Shown piece by piece: positions 9,581-18,197 of a stretch of DNA of 64,000 nucleotides. Where the stretch lies: contig JADJOO010000003.1 in the NCBI GenBank assembly GCA_016713725.1, forward strand, positions 1 through 64,000, read 5' to 3'. Below the pieces are notes generated by a model. It was not told the DNA's origin and made no database searches. It saw nothing but the letters and a program-made list of their open reading frames with translations. Made by a program: the position numbers and the translations under genes. Each line of letters opens with the position of its first letter. Within the stretch, counting starts at the first letter, position 1. The stretch is from Pseudomonadota bacterium. GTDB lineage: Bacteria > Pseudomonadota > Gammaproteobacteria > Steroidobacterales > Steroidobacteraceae.

Positions 9581-11083
9581 ATGGCCACCAAGCGCAGGTT
9601 GCACGAAGCGTTGAGCGGCCGCCGCCTGACGCGGCTCGAGTACGAGCACGCCTTGCCCCGGCTGCAGGACGCGCTGCTCGATGCGCAGTTCACGTTGGGG
9701 CGATCTCGCGGCCACGCCGTGGTGATGATCGTGACGGGCATCCCGGCAGCGGGTCGCAGCGAAGTCGTCAACGAATTGCTCGGCTGGCTCGACCCGAAGC
9801 TCGCCACCGTCTACGGCTTTCACGCGCCGAACGACGTCGAACGCGAACGGCCGACCCTGTGGCGTTACTGGCGGCTGATGCCGCCGAAAGGCCGGATCGC
9901 CATCCTGCATGGCGGCTGGTACCAGGACCTGCTGCTCGGAGCGGCGGGTCTCGGCGTGAGGACCGAATCGAGTCCGGCGCAACTGCGCCAGGGCGTCGCG
10001 CGTGTGCGACAGCTCGAGCAGATGCTGGTGCGCGACGGCGTGGTGGTGTGCAAAGTGCATCTGCACGTCGCACCTGCAACGCAGAAGAGGCGACTGGCCA
10101 GGCTGCAGGCGAACAAGACCACTCGCTGGCGCGTGACGCAGGAAGATCGCTGGCTGGCGCGCCACTACCGGCCGGTCGAACGGGCCTTCGAACGCACGCT
10201 GGCCGCCACCGATCAGCCCCTCGCGCCATGGCATGTCGTGGATGGCACGGACAGCCAGCATCGTGCGCTGGAAGTGGGGCGGCAGCTGCTGGCGGCGATC
10301 CAGTTCACGGACAAAGCGGTCCCTCGCACTAAAAATACACCGCAGGGCGCCGTGGCGACTGCTGCGACCCGCGCTCGATTCAAGGCCAAGCCTGCAGGTG
10401 AAGCGTTGAGCGACGACGAGTACGACACGGAACTCGAGCGCCTGCAGGGCAGGCTTGCGCTGCTTTCGCGGCGCAAGCGCTTCGAGCGGCACGCGGTCGT
10501 CGCTGCATTCGAAGGCATGGACGCCGCCGGCAAGGGCGGCGCGATCCGTCGCATCACCGCCGCGCTCGACGCGCGGCAGTTCCGTGTCGTGCCGATCTCG
10601 GCGCCGACGCCCGAAGAGCTCGCGCGGCCCTACCTCTGGCGCTTCTGGTTTCAGCTCCCGCCCCGGGGTCACTACACCCTCTTTGATCGCAGCTGGTACG
10701 GGCGTGTGCTGGTCGAGCGGGTGAGGGGTTTCGCGCGCGGGCCCGACTGGCAGCGTGCGTATGACGAGATCAACGAGTTCGAGCGCCAGCTCACCGGACA
10801 CAGCGTCATCGTGGCGAAGTTCTGGCTGGCGGTCAGCCGCGAGGAACAGCTCGAGCGCTTTGCAGAGCGCGATCGCAATCCGCTCAAGCGCTTCAAGGTC
10901 GACCCCGAAGACTGGGCTAACCGCAAGCACTGGGCTGCGTACCAGCGCGCTGCGCAGGAAATGCTGGCGCGCACCGATACCCGGCATGCGCCCTGGACGA
11001 TCGTGCCCGCCGACGACAAGCGCCGGGCTCGCCTCGCCGTGCTGCGGACGCTCGGTGATCGCATCGAAGCCGCGATCGGCTGA
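9581..11083 (+). CDS. pap: polyphosphate:AMP phosphotransferase (tandem PPK2 domains)
   Basis: Class II PPK2 enzyme that phosphorylates AMP to ADP with polyphosphate. The 500 residues hold two fused PPK2 domains, the arrangement of PAP. The C-terminal domain (about residues 270-500) has an intact Walker A (GMDAAGKGG from G312) and the lid motif DRSWYGRVLVERV near residue 369. The N-terminal copy (about 25-250) has a weakened Walker A (GIPAAGRSE) and HGGWYQDLLLG where DRSWY is expected, so it has lost the conserved Asp-Arg and may serve a structural role; that last point is inference. It lies eight bases after aguA and 30 bases before the ATP-grasp gene, suggesting a small operon. Confidence 0.93.
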   Translation: MATKRRLHEALSGRRLTRLEYEHALPRLQDALLDAQFTLGRSRGHAVVMIVTGIPAAGRSEVVNELLGWLDPKLATVYGFHAPNDVERERPTLWRYWRLMPPKGRIAILHGGWYQDLLLGAAGLGVRTESSPAQLRQGVARVRQLEQMLVRDGVVVCKVHLHVAPATQKRRLARLQANKTTRWRVTQEDRWLARHYRPVERAFERTLAATDQPLAPWHVVDGTDSQHRALEVGRQLLAAIQFTDKAVPRTKNTPQGAVATAATRARFKAKPAGEALSDDEYDTELERLQGRLALLSRRKRFERHAVVAAFEGMDAAGKGGAIRRITAALDARQFRVVPISAPTPEELARPYLWRFWFQLPPRGHYTLFDRSWYGRVLVERVRGFARGPDWQRAYDEINEFERQLTGHSVIVAKFWLAVSREEQLERFAERDRNPLKRFKVDPEDWANRKHWAAYQRAAQEMLARTDTRHAPWTIVPADDKRRARLAVLRTLGDRIEAAIG

Positions 11084-11113
11084 CGATGCGACGAGTGCCA
11101 GAGGGAGACTGAG

Positions 11114-12034
11114 TTGGCGCATATTGCACTGGTGAGCGCGATGGATGCGCTCGAGCTCGATGAAGACATGCCGCCGCTCGTCGATGCGCTCGTTCGCCTG
11201 GGCGCAAGGGTGTCGACGCCCTGCTGGGACGACGGGTCCGTGGACTGGGCATCGTTCGACCTCGCCTTGCTGCGTTCGACCTGGAACTACGCGGAACGAA
11301 TCGACGAGTTCCGCGCGTGGACGCGGCGATGTGCGCGGCAGACCCGTCTGCTCAATCCGCCGGAGGTCGTGGACTGGAACACGGACAAACACTACCTCGC
11401 GCACCTGCACCGCAGGGGCGTGCCTGTCGTGCCGTCACGGTTCGTCGAGCCGGGCGACGACGCGCGGGCAGCACTGCAGCACTTCCTGACGGGCGCCGCC
11501 GATTCGCTGTCTGCCGGGCGTGCAGTGCCGTTCGACCAGTTCGTGGTCAAGCCGACGATCGGCGCGGGATCGCGCGACACGGCTCGCTACCGCTGCTCCG
11601 ATGCGGCCCGCGCGCTCCAGCACCTGACGAGGCTCGTCGTCGAAGCAAGGCGCAGTACGCTGCTGCAGCCGTACCTCGCGAGCGTCGATGAACTCGGCGA
11701 AACGGCGCTCGTCTATTTTGGCGGGGAGGCAAGCCATGCGATCCGCAAGGGTCCGTTGCTGCGGCTCGACTCTGCGCTGGTCGCAGGATTGTTCGCGCCG
11801 GAAGAGATCGCCGCACGCGAACCGGGTGCTGACGAACTCGCGCTCGCGGCAGCGGCCTACGCAGCGATTCCGTTCGATGCACCACTTTATGCGCGCATCG
11901 ACATGATCCGCGACGACAGGGGCGCGCCTGTGATACTGGAACTCGAGATGACGGAGCCATCAGTCTTCTTCGGTCACGCCCCAGGCAGCGCAGGTCGCCT
12001 GGCCGGACTGCTGATTGCGCGCTGCAGCGCCTAG
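11114..12034 (+). CDS. ATP-grasp domain protein (RimK/glutathione-synthetase-like fold)
   Basis: A 306-residue cytoplasmic protein with the ATP-grasp layout: an N-terminal pre-ATP domain beginning AHIALVSAMD, the central VDWNTDKHYL segment with a candidate ATP-binding lysine, FVVKPTIGAGSRDTARY as the phosphate-binding loop, and ARIDMIRDDRGAPVILELEMTEPS as the Mg-binding end. Members ligate a carboxylate to an amine or thiol using ATP; the substrate here cannot be read. The start chosen is TTG at 11114, because GGAG precedes it and the conserved beta strand begins at once; the ATG at 11141 would remove that strand. It converges with the DUF3570 gene. Confidence 0.8.
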   Translation: MAHIALVSAMDALELDEDMPPLVDALVRLGARVSTPCWDDGSVDWASFDLALLRSTWNYAERIDEFRAWTRRCARQTRLLNPPEVVDWNTDKHYLAHLHRRGVPVVPSRFVEPGDDARAALQHFLTGAADSLSAGRAVPFDQFVVKPTIGAGSRDTARYRCSDAARALQHLTRLVVEARRSTLLQPYLASVDELGETALVYFGGEASHAIRKGPLLRLDSALVAGLFAPEEIAAREPGADELALAAAAYAAIPFDAPLYARIDMIRDDRGAPVILELEMTEPSVFFGHAPGSAGRLAGLLIARCSA

Positions 12035-12051
12035 GGAAGCAGCGCTTCCCT
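12033..12051. terminator. hairpin between convergent genes
   Basis: AGGGAAGC and GCTTCCCT form a perfect 8-bp stem around a 3-base loop, overlapping the stop codons of both converging genes (ATP-grasp on the plus strand, DUF3570 on the minus strand). There is no run of T after it on either strand, so rho-independent termination is possible but not shown. Confidence 0.4.
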
Positions 12052-13198
12052 AAAACCAGCCCGAGACGAACAGGCGGAACACGTCGGCGTCAAAGCCGTA
12101 AAGCTCTTCGGTGCCCGGCGCGCCACCGGCCGTGATGTCGCGGAAGTCGTCGTACTGGAAGTTGATGCGATCGTAGAACAGGTTCACGGTCGACCGGCGC
12201 AGGCGGTCCCAGCCGAGCGAGGACAACTCGTAGGTCGCTCCCAGGCTGAACATGTGGCTAGTGAACGTGCTGAGTTCCTTGTCGCGCGCCAGGAAATTCT
12301 GCGCGTCGGCGCGGGGGAACAGGTCGGAATAGAAGTCCGCCGCCGACTGGTCATACCAGCGGTAGCCGGCCTCGAAGATCCAGCGCTTGCCCCACGGGTG
12401 CGTGTAGCCGATCGACGCCGTGTTGGCATCGATCCCCCAGGTGTCGGTGAAGTAGCGGTATTCGCCGTGGACCGAGGCCCGGTGCGGCAGGAAATACCGC
12501 GCGTTGATCGCGACTGCGTTGCTGGTGCGGGTGTGCGGATACAGTTCGGGCTGGAACGAGAACCCGCGCGCGCTCGTCTCGTCGAGGTAGCGCACGGACC
12601 GATACGGGTTGTTGAGAAACCCCTCGTCGGTGATCGCTTCGTAGTTGAGGCCCGTCATCAGCCGCGGTGTCACGATCAGCTGCACGCCGAAGCGGTAGTT
12701 GCGGCGATCGACGGTTTCTTCGAACGCGTTGTCGCCGTTCTTGCGCACTTCGTCCCAGCCCTGGCTGAACCCGAACGACACGGTCACCAGGTCGCCGAAG
12801 ATATCCTGGCTCAGGTCGAAGCTCGCCGTGTTCGCGGTGTAGTCGCTCTCGTCGCTCAGCGTGTAACTCACGCTGTACTGGGTCTTGCCCTGCAGCAGGT
12901 CGAATGCGAGGCTGCCCTGCGTGCGCTCTTCCGTGTACGGACTCGCCGTCGTCATCACGTCGATCGACGCGCTCGACACCATGTCCATGTAGTAGTTGGC
13001 CGAGACCGAGTACTTTTCCGCGAACTTCTTCCGCAGCAGCACCGACGGGCCGTCGATGGTGACGCCGCCGCCGTCGTAACGATGATAGAGGACGTCGGCG
13101 CGGTCGTCTGGAAGCACCGCGGCATGCGCGACGCCGTGCGCCAGCAGCGCGATCGCGGCGAAGGCAACCTTGCTGGAGATCCTGCGCAGACTCGTCAA
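12050..13198 (-). CDS. DUF3570 domain outer-membrane-like protein
   Basis: About 382 residues with a signal peptide (FAAIALLAHGVAHA) followed by regularly alternating beta strands ending in a terminal phenylalanine (FVSGWF), the look of an outer-membrane beta-barrel. It matches the DUF3570 family, whose genes are known to travel with DUF4266, TlpA-like and ApbE genes; the first two lie immediately upstream and apbE is at 24.5 kb. Function is unknown. The start chosen is a TTG at 13198, 11 bases after the DUF4266 stop and preceded by TGAGG; the longer ATG at 13234 would overlap DUF4266 and add an odd poly-Ala leader. Confidence 0.85.
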   Translation of the reverse strand: MTSLRRISSKVAFAAIALLAHGVAHAAVLPDDRADVLYHRYDGGGVTIDGPSVLLRKKFAEKYSVSANYYMDMVSSASIDVMTTASPYTEERTQGSLAFDLLQGKTQYSVSYTLSDESDYTANTASFDLSQDIFGDLVTVSFGFSQGWDEVRKNGDNAFEETVDRRNYRFGVQLIVTPRLMTGLNYEAITDEGFLNNPYRSVRYLDETSARGFSFQPELYPHTRTSNAVAINARYFLPHRASVHGEYRYFTDTWGIDANTASIGYTHPWGKRWIFEAGYRWYDQSAADFYSDLFPRADAQNFLARDKELSTFTSHMFSLGATYELSSLGWDRLRRSTVNLFYDRINFQYDDFRDITAGGAPGTEELYGFDADVFRLFVSGWF

Positions 13199-13208
13199 CG
13201 TCGTGACC

Positions 13209-13445
13209 TCAATTGCAGCCGCAGCCGCCGCCATGGCTGCCGGTGGCGCCGCGGGCGCCTTCCCGCGCTTCGAATACGTGGTTGATGTAGGCGCCAGCCA
13301 CAGGGTCTCGCTCCGCGGACATCACGATGTCGGCGAAAAACTGGCGTTCGTACGGTTTTACCCACGGCTCGACGTTCGAACAGCCGCTGGAGGCGGCTGC
13401 AAGCACGAGGACCAGGGCGAGGCTGCATGGCACGCGCATCGTCAT
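13209..13445 (-). CDS. DUF4266 domain small lipoprotein
   Basis: A 78-residue secreted lipoprotein with a lipobox cysteine (LAAASSGCS) and the conserved VEPWVKPYERQFFADIVM core of DUF4266. The C-terminus is GARGATGSHGGGCGCN, rich in glycine with two terminal cysteines. Its ATG at 13445 overlaps the TlpA stop (ATGA), so the two are translationally coupled; a second in-frame ATG is at 13439. DUF4266 genes are a known partner of DUF3570 and ApbE. Because ApbE attaches FMN to a threonine or serine, the GAT near the C-terminus makes this protein a possible flavin carrier; that is speculation from context, as the usual flavinylation consensus is not complete. Confidence 0.85.
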   Translation of the reverse strand: MTMRVPCSLALVLVLAAASSGCSNVEPWVKPYERQFFADIVMSAERDPVAGAYINHVFEAREGARGATGSHGGGCGCN

Positions 13446-13942
13446 TCCTTCACCAGGCTGCGGATCATGTCCGCGTACCTGGCTTCGTCCCCCGGCTTGT
13501 AGCCGCGGTGCACGTAACGCACCTGACCCTTGCGGTCGACGAAGACGGTACTGGGCATGCCTTCGACGCCGAAGCGTCCGGCGACGGCGCTGTCCGTGTC
13601 GAACAGGATCGGGAACGTAACCGGCGTACCCTTCAGCCAGGCGACCGCAGCCGCGCTGTCGGGCTCGACATTCACACCGAGCATCGTGAAGCCGAGCGGT
13701 TCGTACTTCGTCTGCAGTTGCGCGAGCAGCGGCATCTCCTGCCGGCACGGGCCACACCAGGTCGCCCAGAAATTGATCATGACGACCTGGCCCTTGAGGT
13801 CGGCGAGGCTCACCTTGCCGCCGTCGCGTGCGGCCAGCGAGAAGTCCGGTGCTGGCGCGCCCGGGTTTGCCGCACCCATGGCGAGGGCCGGTATCCCGAG
13901 TGCGAGACAGGAAACGAACAGCAGTCGACGAGTGATTCCCAT
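13442..13942 (-). CDS. TlpA family disulfide reductase (periplasmic thioredoxin)
   Basis: A 166-residue thioredoxin-fold protein with an N-terminal signal anchor (LLFVSCLALGIPALAMGAA) and the active site WATWCGPCRQE, cysteines at 63 and 66. It should act in the periplasm on disulfides, such as reducing haem-binding CXXCH cysteines or other partners. The start at 13942 has a strong GAGGAG nine bases upstream, overlapping the stop of the preceding barrel gene. It is the fourth gene of the leftward operon that begins with a CXXCH-bearing protein, which fits an apocytochrome thioredoxin role (inference). A second TlpA protein is encoded at 25.7 kb. Confidence 0.92.
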   Translation of the reverse strand: MGITRRLLFVSCLALGIPALAMGAANPGAPAPDFSLAARDGGKVSLADLKGQVVMINFWATWCGPCRQEMPLLAQLQTKYEPLGFTMLGVNVEPDSAAAVAWLKGTPVTFPILFDTDSAVAGRFGVEGMPSTVFVDRKGQVRYVHRGYKPGDEARYADMIRSLVKE

Positions 13943-13951
13943 GGTCGCTCC

Positions 13952-14620
13952 TCAGAAGAACGCAGTGACGCCGACGCTGACCTGCAGGTTCTGCGTCAGC
14001 TTGTCCTTGCCTAGCAGGTCGCTGTCGAACATGTCGTCGCGCACGCCGAGGTGCACGGCGATCCAGTCACTGGCGAGCACGCGCAAGCCGGCGCCGAGCG
14101 CCACTGTGAAGTGGTCGTCGCCCGCGAACGTCGTGCTGCCGGCGCCGAGCGTGAAGTACACGGCGCTCGGCATGGCGCGCTTGCCGCCGAAGAACACTTC
14201 GCCCGGCAGTGCGTTCCAGCCGAGGGCAAGGTCGTAGTAGGTGAACCGCCGCTCGCTGTCGGTCAGCAACTCCGCGGAGCCGCTCAATTCCTCGTAGCTC
14301 GTCCTGCCGGCCTCGGATGAACCCACGGTCGCTTCGGCGAACAGGTCCTCCGTGAAGTGGTACGCGATCCGCGCGCCGTACAGCAGGCTGGAACCGAAAT
14401 CCTCGATGCTGACGGTGCCGACGAAGGCCCCGGCTTCGAAGTTCTCGGTGTCGATCGCCGCCGGTTCGACGTCACGCCGGTTGACGGCGGGCTCGACGAC
14501 CTGCGGCTGCTGGGTCGGCAATGCCGCAGGCTCGCCAGCCGATTGCGCGGCGGCGATGCCCGGGAGCGACGCAACCGTCGCCAGCGCCGTCAGAAGAAGT
14601 AGGTGAAGCCCACGGTCCAT
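13952..14620 (-). CDS. outer membrane beta-barrel domain protein
   Basis: A 222-residue protein with a signal peptide (LLLLTALATVASLPGIAAA), a short linker rich in Pro, Gln and Val, then an eight-strand-like barrel pattern (LLYGARIAYHFTEDLFAEAT, MPSAVYFTLGAG, LGAGLRVLASDWIAVHLGVR) ending in TAFF, a typical C-terminal aromatic signal. It resembles the small outer-membrane beta-barrel families used as accessory envelope proteins. The ATG at 14620 lies inside the last 31 bases of the SH3-barrel gene, so translation is probably coupled. The specific role is unknown; operon partners suggest an envelope redox complex. Confidence 0.8.
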   Translation of the reverse strand: MDRGLHLLLLTALATVASLPGIAAAQSAGEPAALPTQQPQVVEPAVNRRDVEPAAIDTENFEAGAFVGTVSIEDFGSSLLYGARIAYHFTEDLFAEATVGSSEAGRTSYEELSGSAELLTDSERRFTYYDLALGWNALPGEVFFGGKRAMPSAVYFTLGAGSTTFAGDDHFTVALGAGLRVLASDWIAVHLGVRDDMFDSDLLGKDKLTQNLQVSVGVTAFF

Positions 14621-15348
14621 GCGTCGATCTCCTCGTTCTCGTCGCGGCTGGTAAACACGACGTAGCTGCGGTATTCGGCCTGCAGCAGGAAGCGGTTGGT
14701 CAGGAAGCCGCGCACGCCGAGTCCGGCGTAGGCGGTGGTGTCGGTGCGATCTTCGGCCTGCACCAGGGTCGCCTTCGGCGAGATGCTGATGACGCCGCCG
14801 CCGATGCCGACGAATGGCGACACGCGCCAGGTCGGCACGAAGACGTGCGCGATGCCCGCCGTGCCGAGCCAGCCGTTCGAGTAGTTGCCGAGCAGGTGAT
14901 TGACGTCGGCGCGCACCAGCAGGTTCGACGTGAGCGCATAGGCGCCGTTGACCGAGACGACGTTGGCGCCACCGAAGTCGCCGGTGCCGAGCCCGACCTC
15001 CCAGTGGTGTCCGGTGCGTGCCTCGGGCGAGGGCCCCGCGAGTTGCACTGCTGCGCCACCCGGGGTCAGCGTGCGCTCGAGCTGGGAGCGGTGCACCCAG
15101 CCTTCGCGGCCGGCTGCGGTGCGAACCTTGATCCAGTCCGTGCGCTGGCGCAGCAGGACAATCGTGGCGTCTCGCTCGACGGAATACGTGGCGGGGAAGC
15201 CACGCCCCGGACCGCTGCGCAGGTCCACGTAGGCGTCCTGCACGACCACGGTCGCCGGGGACTTCCCGCTGCGGGCGTGCGCCGGCAGGCTCGCGGAGCA
15301 AAGCGCGAGACAGCAGGCAAGCAGCAGTCGGAGATCGGGTCGGTTCAA
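14590..15348 (-). CDS. SH3 domain plus outer membrane beta-barrel protein
   Basis: About 252 residues. A signal peptide (LLLACCLALCSASLPAHA) is followed by a bacterial SH3-like domain (about 30-90: VVVQDAYVDLRSGPGRGFP, DWIKVRTAAGREGWV) and then a beta-barrel half ending AWTVGFTYFF. SH3b domains often bind peptidoglycan, so the protein could link the outer membrane to the wall. The start is taken as TTG at 15348, which overlaps the upstream stop as TTGA; the ATG at 15402 would lie inside the end of the upstream gene. Its own 3' end overlaps the next barrel gene. The paired small barrels may act together (inference). Confidence 0.82.
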   Translation of the reverse strand: MNRPDLRLLLACCLALCSASLPAHARSGKSPATVVVQDAYVDLRSGPGRGFPATYSVERDATIVLLRQRTDWIKVRTAAGREGWVHRSQLERTLTPGGAAVQLAGPSPEARTGHHWEVGLGTGDFGGANVVSVNGAYALTSNLLVRADVNHLLGNYSNGWLGTAGIAHVFVPTWRVSPFVGIGGGVISISPKATLVQAEDRTDTTAYAGLGVRGFLTNRFLLQAEYRSYVVFTSRDENEEIDAWTVGFTYFF

Positions 15349-18002
15349 TTCAGCGGTGCCGCAAATGGGTCGTTGAAGTATTGGGCACCGATGTCGGTCC
15401 ATTCTGAGACGAGCTTCAACTCCACGGGCGTAAGTCGACCGGCGTGAGTGCCGCCGGCAACGAACAATGAGAAGAACGTCACAGAAGCGCCCGCGGAGCC
15501 GGCGCTCAGCGCAGGCGCGACCGGCACGGTCGAAAACTGCGGCAGGCCCGTCACCGGATCGATACCGGTCTGCACGAGTCGATCCTGCAGCGTCCCGTTG
15601 ACGACCTCCTGTTCCGCGTCCGTGGCCAGCAACTCACGATAGGCGTGGAACTGCGTGGGCACGTCGGCCGACGGCCCGTCGGTCAGTTCGAGTTGCCCAG
15701 CGGGAAGCTGGGTCGCGCCATCTGCGGCGGTGGCCGAATGACACGCCACGCACGTGTCGTCCTGCAGTACGGTGCCGTCCGCGGCCAGCGTGACCCGCGG
15801 CTTGCTCCAGAGCGGGTGGAGGTGTCGCTCGTAGTGAATCGTGACTCGACAACCCGCTCGCCACCCCGTTACGCAATCGGTCGTGGTGGGTGCGGGCGTT
15901 GTGAGATCGGTGTAGTCGTAGGCGAACGGGGCGTCCGGAGCACGGCCGGCGGCGACTGGGTCGGTCCAAACGTCGACAAATCGGATCGACGTGCTCGGCT
16001 TCAGGTCCGCACAGTCGGTCTGGCAACTGATCCGGGCGCGAACCTGGGCCATTGTTTCGCCGAAGTCGGCGAAGAAGGCCGGGTTCGTGTTTGGAAACGG
16101 CACGCCCGTGCCCGGCGCGCCGGTGTTGACTGTGGCGAAGAGGTTGTCGCGACCATGGGAATCGTCGCCGACGGGCGAATGGCAACCGTTGCACTTCAGT
16201 TCCTGGCCCGCGCGTACCTGCAGCCAGTTGTCATGTCGCGAGCCGATGCGGCGACCGTCGGCGTCCAGCACCGTCAGTGCCAAGGCGACATCCGCAGGTA
16301 CCTTGACGCGCACCGAACCGTCCGGTTCGACCTGGGCATAGCCCAGGATCTCGCGCATGCCAAAGGCGCTGGTGACGCCGAAGGCGCTGCCATCGAAGTC
16401 GCGCACGTCGTCATCCGGAATACTGACCGGCTTTTCGATGCGCAGGAAACGTGCAGGTCGCGCCGACGCCAGTGTTACGGCGGGATCGCGCAGCACCGCT
16501 ATGCCACCCTCGGCGATATCCGTGCCCGCGATGTCGTAGACACTGCGAATGTCGATGATGCCGACGCCCTCGGCTTCAAGGTCGGCATCGAAGTCGACAC
16601 CGGCGACTGGATCGAGCAGTACCGGCGGTAACGCACGCGGTTGCAGCGCTACGATGTCGCTGAACATCGTGCCTTCCACCGGGCTCGTAACGGGCAATTG
16701 TGTTCGCTGCGACGGATCATAGATCCACACGCCGTAGAGTGGCGCCGCGGTGGCCGTTGCTCCAGCCGCAAGTCGCTCAGTCGTGCAGGGCACGATCTGT
16801 GGCGTGGTGGATACGGAAGTCGTTTCCAGCAGGCGGCACTGCGTCCAGGAAACCAGGAGACGACCCGTACCGTCGTGCAGCGGGTAGGCGGAATTGTAGC
16901 GGCCGCCGGGCGATGGACCCTCGATCGTGCGCACGTCATTGATGGTTGCCGCCACCTGTGCGGGTCCCGTCAGTACGCCACGGTTCGGCAGCGTCGGCTG
17001 CGCGATCTCGACGAAGTTCGCCGTCTCCACTTCGAGCAACTGGCCGCCGAGGTCGGGGGCCTCGAACGGTTGCGCGCGCACGAGCAGCTTGCCGTTCTCC
17101 ATCGCGCGCGGATCGAGGAAGTGCACTTCCTCGTCGTTCGTGCCGGTGCCATGGCTGCGTGCACCGTACAGCAGCTGCAGGTCGCTGCCATTCGGGCGCA
17201 TCGCGTACAGGCTGATTTCGTCGTGCCCGGGAGCATTGTCCCAGCGGCTGAACACGACACGACCGTCCGCCAGCACGGCCGGGTCGAGGTCGTGGCTCTG
17301 ATTGAACGAGACCTGGCGGATAGCCGACCCGTCCGCATTCATCACGTGCAGCACGAAGGCGTGCTCGTTGTCGCTTTCGTCCTGTGCCGCGAACTGCGGC
17401 TTGCCTTCGTCGAGCAGGATCGCCTTCGACTGCCGCTGGCGAGTCGATGAGAACACGATGCGGCCGTCCGGCAGGTAGTGCGGCGCGACGTCGTCGCCCT
17501 CGCGGGCGGCGGTATCGGAGGTGAACACCCGCCGCAGCAACTGCGCGTCGAGGTCGTATTCCCAGATGTCCCAGGTGGGTTGCTCGTCGGGCGCGGCCCC
17601 GACGATGTCCGGCTCGCGCAGGGCAAACACCAGCTTGCGCCCGTCATACGATGGCTCGACGTCGCGAACGTCACCCAGGCCATTGGTGATCGCCGCGGTG
17701 AGATTGCGTTCGGCAGAGGAGGGCGAAGCCCGGTCCCTCAGGAAGAGGTCGGCACACGGCTGGAACGGCAGCAGTTCGCGGACGTCCTGCACGAACGCAT
17801 TGCCGGTGGGTACCGGGCGCTTGACGTACGCAATCGCGAAGTCGAGGACGACCGGATCAGGCGACTGCCCGCCGCCAGGGCTGGCGCCGCTGCCGCCGTC
17901 GCTGCTGGTGCATGCGGCGAGCGCCGCAACGGCGAGCAGCAGGCTCGAAGTCTTCCAGTACTGCAGGCGACCGCGGGCGGTCGTCACTAAACGTGCTGCC
18001 AT
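15345..18002 (-). CDS. HzsA-related PD40 propeller / c-type cytochrome-like lipoprotein
   Basis: An 885-residue exported lipoprotein (LLLAVAALAACTSS). The N-terminal half contains repeated propeller blades of the PD40/TolB type (DVEPSYDGRKLVFALRE, VAPHYLPDGRIVFSSTR, DLDPAVLADGRVVFSRWD). The C-terminal half has two haem c-binding motifs, CNGCH at 604-608 and CVACH at 751-755. This is the layout of proteins annotated as related to hydrazine synthase alpha subunit; there is no sign of the other anammox subunits, so that activity is not implied. The start at 18002 has GAGGA nine bases upstream and gives the lipobox directly. It is the first gene of the leftward operon and shares a 195-base divergent control region with the rightward one. 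Confidence 0.85.
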   Translation of the reverse strand: MAARLVTTARGRLQYWKTSSLLLAVAALAACTSSDGGSGASPGGGQSPDPVVLDFAIAYVKRPVPTGNAFVQDVRELLPFQPCADLFLRDRASPSSAERNLTAAITNGLGDVRDVEPSYDGRKLVFALREPDIVGAAPDEQPTWDIWEYDLDAQLLRRVFTSDTAAREGDDVAPHYLPDGRIVFSSTRQRQSKAILLDEGKPQFAAQDESDNEHAFVLHVMNADGSAIRQVSFNQSHDLDPAVLADGRVVFSRWDNAPGHDEISLYAMRPNGSDLQLLYGARSHGTGTNDEEVHFLDPRAMENGKLLVRAQPFEAPDLGGQLLEVETANFVEIAQPTLPNRGVLTGPAQVAATINDVRTIEGPSPGGRYNSAYPLHDGTGRLLVSWTQCRLLETTSVSTTPQIVPCTTERLAAGATATAAPLYGVWIYDPSQRTQLPVTSPVEGTMFSDIVALQPRALPPVLLDPVAGVDFDADLEAEGVGIIDIRSVYDIAGTDIAEGGIAVLRDPAVTLASARPARFLRIEKPVSIPDDDVRDFDGSAFGVTSAFGMREILGYAQVEPDGSVRVKVPADVALALTVLDADGRRIGSRHDNWLQVRAGQELKCNGCHSPVGDDSHGRDNLFATVNTGAPGTGVPFPNTNPAFFADFGETMAQVRARISCQTDCADLKPSTSIRFVDVWTDPVAAGRAPDAPFAYDYTDLTTPAPTTTDCVTGWRAGCRVTIHYERHLHPLWSKPRVTLAADGTVLQDDTCVACHSATAADGATQLPAGQLELTDGPSADVPTQFHAYRELLATDAEQEVVNGTLQDRLVQTGIDPVTGLPQFSTVPVAPALSAGSAGASVTFFSLFVAGGTHAGRLTPVELKLVSEWTDIGAQYFNDPFAAPLN

Positions 18003-18092
18003 CGTGTTTCCTCGCGGCGATCCCGTGCATTCGGCCGCCGCGCAGGCGTCTTCTCGCATAAGTCATGCGCAAAGGTGACCGCGGAGCGCCAG

Positions 18093-18114
18093 TTGTGTGA
18101 GCGCTCTCTCACAA
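18093..18114. promoter_or_regulatory. imperfect palindrome in divergent control region
   Basis: A 22-base inverted repeat of form TTGTG-N12-CACAA, with 9 of 11 base pairs symmetric, sits near the middle of the 195-base gap between the HzsA-like gene (leftward) and the CXXCH gene (rightward). Its position suits a regulator controlling both operons. It is wider than a CRP site (TGTGA-N6-TCACA) and matches no operator I can name. The rest of the gap (18003-18197) holds no gene; a Shine-Dalgarno AGGGAGG precedes 18198. Confidence 0.4.
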
Positions 18115-18197
18115 ACAGCAACGTCGCTTTGCGTGGATAACCCTTACACGACAGATTCCGTCCCCACGGCGGCCATCGGCTGCCGAAGGGAGGGTGG

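Noticed and set aside
9380..11410. A 676-codon minus-strand frame opposite pap and the ATP-grasp gene
   Set aside because: Shadow frame with no recognisable domain; the plus-strand genes carry intact catalytic motifs over the same interval.
15345..18002. Hydrazine synthase, hence an anammox organism
   Set aside because: Only the propeller/cytochrome architecture is shared; no beta/gamma subunit, hydrazine dehydrogenase or planctomycete gene content is present.
18093..18114. CRP binding site in the divergent control region
   Set aside because: The half-sites TGTG and CACA are 20 bases apart end to end, whereas a CRP site spans 16 with TGTGA-N6-TCACA.
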